From Lysobacter antibioticus HS124 (lineage in GTDB: Bacteria; Pseudomonadota; Gammaproteobacteria; Xanthomonadales; Xanthomonadaceae): a stretch of DNA of 36,163 bases. The position numbers and the translations under genes are program-made. Shown here in pieces: positions 33,722 through 36,163 of the stretch; the first letter of the stretch is position 1, and every line of letters begins with the position of its first letter. The stretch lies in the NCBI RefSeq assembly GCF_000336385.2, contig NZ_HG424546.1, positions 41,633-77,795 of the forward strand. Reading direction: 5' to 3'. A model generated the notes under the pieces. That model saw only the letters and a program-made list of their open reading frames with translations. It ran no database searches and was not told the origin of the DNA.

Positions 33722-34014
33722 GGACCGGCTCCTGGTCGGTGTGGCGATGGCGGCGCGCCCTTCCCCTTGAAGGACATCGCCCCGTCGCCGACAACAACGC
33801 TGCGCGGGCGCCGATGTGAACCGGCTTCACGCGCGGCGCGTCGTCGCGTTCTCTGCCTTGTACTCGCGCACAGAACCGGCTCCGCATGGCCCTCAACACG
33901 CTCGAACTGCTGCTGTTGCTGCTCGGCCTGTCGCGCCCGTCGCCCTCGACGCCGCGTCCAGGCGCCGCCCCTACCGCCACCACGCTGCCCGCCGCCAAGT
34001 CCCAGGAGCCGCCC
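33722..34014. promoter_or_regulatory. Divergent promoter region between two unknown genes
   Basis: This 293-base gap must carry promoters for both unknown genes. Each side ends in CCAGGAGCCG followed by a few bases and ATG. A short inverted repeat GTGAA-ccggc-TTCAC lies at about 33816-33830. The frame of the right-hand gene stays open to an ATG at 33886 that would add a Leu-rich signal-like segment, but its ribosome binding site is poor. Confidence 0.45.
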
Positions 34015-34470
34015 ATGCCCAACCAATTCGAATTCCTCGACAAGCACTACGACCCGACCGACATCCCCGAGGTGGCCGCGCAGACCGCTTACGAACGCTT
34101 CGGCAACTATCCCAACGCCCACACCAGCACGGTGATCTTCAACGTCACCTGGTCGGCGCTGACCGACGCGATCAGCCGCGCGGTGCTGACCTACGTCAAC
34201 GGCGGCGTCGCCAGCGGCTCGGCCGCGGCGACCCTGAGCGCCGACGGCCGGCAGTGGAACATTGTCCTCACCGGCCTGCAGTACGTGAACGCCACCCGCA
34301 CCGTGGTCCAGGGCCGTTCGGAGTATTCGATCGCCGAGTACAACAACGGCTGCGTGTTCGTGAACGCCGAAGCGATCGGCGGCCAGCTGCTCGGCGAGGT
34401 CGTGCACCTGAGCAACGGCTTCGGCACCTGGGTGCAGGACGTGAAACTGAAGAATCCGCCGGCGTTCTGA
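34015..34470 (+). CDS. Protein of unknown function, divergent partner B
   Basis: A 151-residue protein. It starts MPNQFEFLDKHYDPTDIPEVAAQTAY, then alternates strands: STVIFNVTWSALTDAISRAVL, GRQWNIVLTGLQYVN and EYSIAEYNNGCVFVNAE. One cysteine is present. The best start is ATG 34015, with AGGAG correctly placed. A longer form from 33886 would begin MALNTLELLLLLLGLSRPSPS, like a signal or membrane anchor, and cannot be excluded. I do not recognise the family. It is divergent from the 225-residue unknown gene, with which it shares an almost identical ribosome binding site. A terminator-like hairpin follows. Confidence 0.65.
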   Translation: MPNQFEFLDKHYDPTDIPEVAAQTAYERFGNYPNAHTSTVIFNVTWSALTDAISRAVLTYVNGGVASGSAAATLSADGRQWNIVLTGLQYVNATRTVVQGRSEYSIAEYNNGCVFVNAEAIGGQLLGEVVHLSNGFGTWVQDVKLKNPPAF

Positions 34471-34481
34471 GCCGGATGCGA

Positions 34482-34507
34482 CGCAGCCCCGCCGGAGCGG
34501 GGCTGCG
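34482..34507 (+). terminator. Hairpin terminator after the 151-residue unknown gene
   Basis: CGCAGCCCCG and CGGGGCTGCG form a perfect ten-base stem around a six-base loop, eleven bases past the stop. A T-run is missing. It may also serve the convergent isochorismatase gene. Confidence 0.6.
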
Positions 34508-34605
34508 CTGGTCGGGCCGGACTTGCAATTCGAGCGCGCAGTCCAAGCGCGCAGTCCGGGCTCGCAACTCTGCGCGCGGTTCCGGCGCGCGGGACGGCGC
34601 TGCGC

Positions 34606-35244
34606 TCAGGCCGCCTGCCGGCGGGCGCGGGCGCGTTGGTTGGACGCGTGCGGATTGTCGATCGGCAGGCTGCGGCCGTGCCGGACCGCGTCGATCCACT
34701 CGTCGGTGCCGGTCACCGCGGCGAAGCGGCTCTGGAACACCACGCTGAACACCCGGTGGATCTCCTCGGCGCTGGCGTGCCCGGCGCTGTTTTCGTACGA
34801 CAGCGAACCGCTGGCGTCGTGCAGGAACTCGACGTGGTAGCCCAGGTGCGCGGCCTCGAACACGGTCGACGCGTCGCAGTTATGAGTCATGTAGCCGATC
34901 ACGCTGATCGTGTCGATGCCGCGCGCCTGCAGCCAGGAGTGGAAATCGGTGCCGGCGAACACGCTCGGCAGTTCCTTCTCGATGTAGTGGTCGCGCGGAC
35001 GGCCGGCGACGACTTCGTTGAGCTCCCACCCTGGGGTGCCCTTGTCGAACACCGGCGTACCGGCGGGCGCGGTGTTCTGCACCACCACCACCGGCACCCC
35101 GGCGGCGCGGGCGGCGTCCATGGCGCGGCCGATATTGGGCAGGGTGCGCGCGACCGACGGGTACTCGATGGGCAGGCCGTCGGCGAAGTAATCGTTCTGG
35201 ACATCGATGACGACCAGGGCGCGCTGGCGGGTTTCGTGGTTCAT
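34606..35244 (-). CDS. Isochorismatase-family cysteine hydrolase
   Basis: A 212-residue enzyme of the isochorismatase/nicotinamidase-like superfamily. The triad is visible as Asp14 in VVIDVQNDYF, Lys90 in HYIEKELPSVFAGT and Cys123 in IGYMTHNCDASTVFEA. The reaction in this superfamily is hydrolysis of an amide or of isochorismate through the cysteine; the substrate here is unknown. The last 25 residues (HASNQRARARRQAA) are basic and extra. The ATG at 35244 precedes the conserved start. The long upstream extension of the frame is antisense to the regulator and rejected. It is divergent from a GlxA-type regulator, a frequent pairing that suggests control by it. Confidence 0.9.
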   Translation of the reverse strand: MNHETRQRALVVIDVQNDYFADGLPIEYPSVARTLPNIGRAMDAARAAGVPVVVVQNTAPAGTPVFDKGTPGWELNEVVAGRPRDHYIEKELPSVFAGTDFHSWLQARGIDTISVIGYMTHNCDASTVFEAAHLGYHVEFLHDASGSLSYENSAGHASAEEIHRVFSVVFQSRFAAVTGTDEWIDAVRHGRSLPIDNPHASNQRARARRQAA

Positions 35245-35325
35245 GTCCGGCTCCTTGAATGAGTGGGTTCGAAGCGGTGGAAGCGAGTGGCGCTCATTCT
35301 CGGCTCGCCCGGCCTTCGGCGTGAG

Positions 35326-35360
35326 TGGCCCGATTGCCAATATTCGATAGAATCGGGCCA
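35326..35360. promoter_or_regulatory. Perfect ten-base-arm inverted repeat at the regulator start, candidate operator
   Basis: TGGCCCGATT at 35326-35335 and AATCGGGCCA at 35351-35360 are exact inverted copies around a 15-base spacer. The right arm runs into the A of the regulator ATG. TAGAAT at 35348-35353 lies six bases before that ATG, with no Shine-Dalgarno, which suggests a leaderless transcript whose promoter the repeat overlaps. It sits between the divergent isochorismatase and regulator genes, so autoregulation plus control of the hydrolase is plausible. Confidence 0.6.
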
Positions 35361-36163
35361 TGACCGCCGCCCGCGTTTCCGCCCGGCCCGCCCCGGCCCG
35401 CCCGTCCCTCGGCGGCACGACGCCGGCCATCTCCGATCCGCTGGCCCGCATCGCCGTGATCGCCTTCGAAGACGTCAGCCCGTTCCACCTGTCGGTGCCC
35501 TGCCTGGTGTTCGAACCGCGCGACCGGCCCGGACTGCCGGATTTCGAGCTGCGCGTGTGCGCGGCCGAGCCCGGTCCGCTGCGCAGCCGGGCCGGTTTCG
35601 ACATCGGTACCCGCCATGGCCTCAAGAGCCTGGACTGGGCCGATACGGTGATCGTCCCATCCTGGCGCGATGCCGACGAAGCCCCGCCGCCGGCGCTGCT
35701 GAAGGCGTTGCGGCGCGCGCACGGGCGCGGCGCGCGGATCGTCGGCCTGTGCCTGGGCGCCTACGTGGTCGCCGCCGCCGGCCTGCTCGACGGCCGCCGC
35801 GCCACCACCCACTGGCACTGGAGCGAGCACTTCGCCGCCCGCTTCCCGCGCGTAGCCCTGCAACCCGACGTGCTCTACGTCGACGACGGCCGCATCACCA
35901 CTTCGGCCGGCACCGCCGCGGCGCTGGACTGCTGCCTGCACCTGCTGCGCCGCGTCCACGGCGCCGAAGCCGCCAACCGGGTCGCCCGCCGGCTGGTGCT
36001 GGCGCCGCACCGCCAGGGCGGCCAGGCCCAATACATCGAGCATCCCCTGCCGGCCTCGCCGCAGGACGATCGGCTGGCCGGCGTGCTGGACTGGGCCCTG
36101 GCCCACCTGGACCGGCCGCTGAGCCTGGACGCGCTGGCCGAGCGCGCACTGATGAGCCGGCGC
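35360..36163 (+). CDS. GlxA-family AraC-type transcriptional regulator, cut by window end
   Basis: The first 268 codons are present and the frame is open to the last base. After about 28 variable residues comes a DJ-1/PfpI-like domain: RIAVIAFEDVSPFHL, TVIVPSWRD, then the nucleophile elbow GARIVGLCLGAYVVAAAGLLDG and ATTHWHW, ending with ITTSAGTAAALDCCLHLL. The C-terminal AraC helix-turn-helix begins with LDWALAHLDRPLSLDALAERALMSRR and is cut off by the window. Proteins of this type are one-component regulators that often control a neighbouring hydrolase operon. It is divergent from the isochorismatase-like gene across 115 bases. Confidence 0.9.
   Translation, partial: MTAARVSARPAPARPSLGGTTPAISDPLARIAVIAFEDVSPFHLSVPCLVFEPRDRPGLPDFELRVCAAEPGPLRSRAGFDIGTRHGLKSLDWADTVIVPSWRDADEAPPPALLKALRRAHGRGARIVGLCLGAYVVAAAGLLDGRRATTHWHWSEHFAARFPRVALQPDVLYVDDGRITTSAGTAAALDCCLHLLRRVHGAEAANRVARRLVLAPHRQGGQAQYIEHPLPASPQDDRLAGVLDWALAHLDRPLSLDALAERALMSRR

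Noticed and set aside
33886-34014. Earlier start adding a Leu-rich signal-like segment to the 151-residue unknown protein
   Set aside because: No good ribosome binding site, whereas AGGAG is ideally placed for 34015. Kept as an alternative in the feature entry.

Overview
The window is very GC-rich, densely coded Gammaproteobacterial chromosome. Gene content and order point to the Xanthomonadaceae, most likely Lysobacter or a close relative: a PTS EIIA-HPr-EI-mgtE block, pilT-pilU divergent from yggS-proC, yqgE-ruvX-pyrB, dispersed REP elements of the GTAGGAGCGGCGTGAGC type, and several -10-box-to-ATG starts that look leaderless. The genus is inferred from gene order and style only.

Layout. 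1-3.7 kb: nitrogen/carbon PTS phosphorelay (EIIA tail, ptsH, ptsI) followed by mgtE. 3.7-5.1 kb: a REP-rich gap, an alpha/beta hydrolase and an inverted array of GGATTCG-type heptamers. 5.1-7.3 kb (minus): yqgE-ruvX-pyrB, coupled by ATGA overlaps, then a PhnA-domain protein. 7.5-11.3 kb (plus): tag, an exported protein of unknown function and a DUF4153-like membrane protein. 11.4-14.7 kb (minus): a compact three-gene operon of an ATP-grasp ligase, a FemAB/GNAT-like acyltransferase and a Rieske oxygenase. This is the best candidate for an undescribed biosynthetic pathway. 14.9-15.9 kb: a strand-rich protein preceded by a perfect LacI/cre-like palindrome and a tandem 14-mer.

16.0-22.1 kb (minus): a polymorphic-toxin-like locus. 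A Sec-exported 1609-residue RHS/YD-repeat protein ends in an unrecognised 131-residue tail. A Sel1-repeat protein is translationally coupled to it, and two further small genes follow in sequence that looks less GC-rich by eye, as expected for an exchangeable toxin/immunity end. 22.3-24.7 kb (minus): pilT and pilU, with a strong terminator after pilU. 24.8-28.0 kb (plus): yggS, proC, a DUF4426-like lipoprotein and a BtuF-like binding protein. 28.0-28.9 kb holds the decayed 3' end of a GH27 alpha-galactosidase with a ricin-type lectin domain, bounded by a REP. 28.9-30.0 kb (minus): pdxH and an AAC(6')-I-like acetyltransferase with GTGA overlap. Then come a D-glycerate-kinase-like P-loop protein, dodecin, aroK-aroB, two unrecognised divergent genes with near-identical ribosome binding sites, and an isochorismatase-fold hydrolase divergent from a GlxA/AraC-type regulator cut by the window end.

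No rRNA, tRNA, CRISPR array, intact insertion sequence or prophage was seen. All similarity statements come from reading motifs, not from searches.
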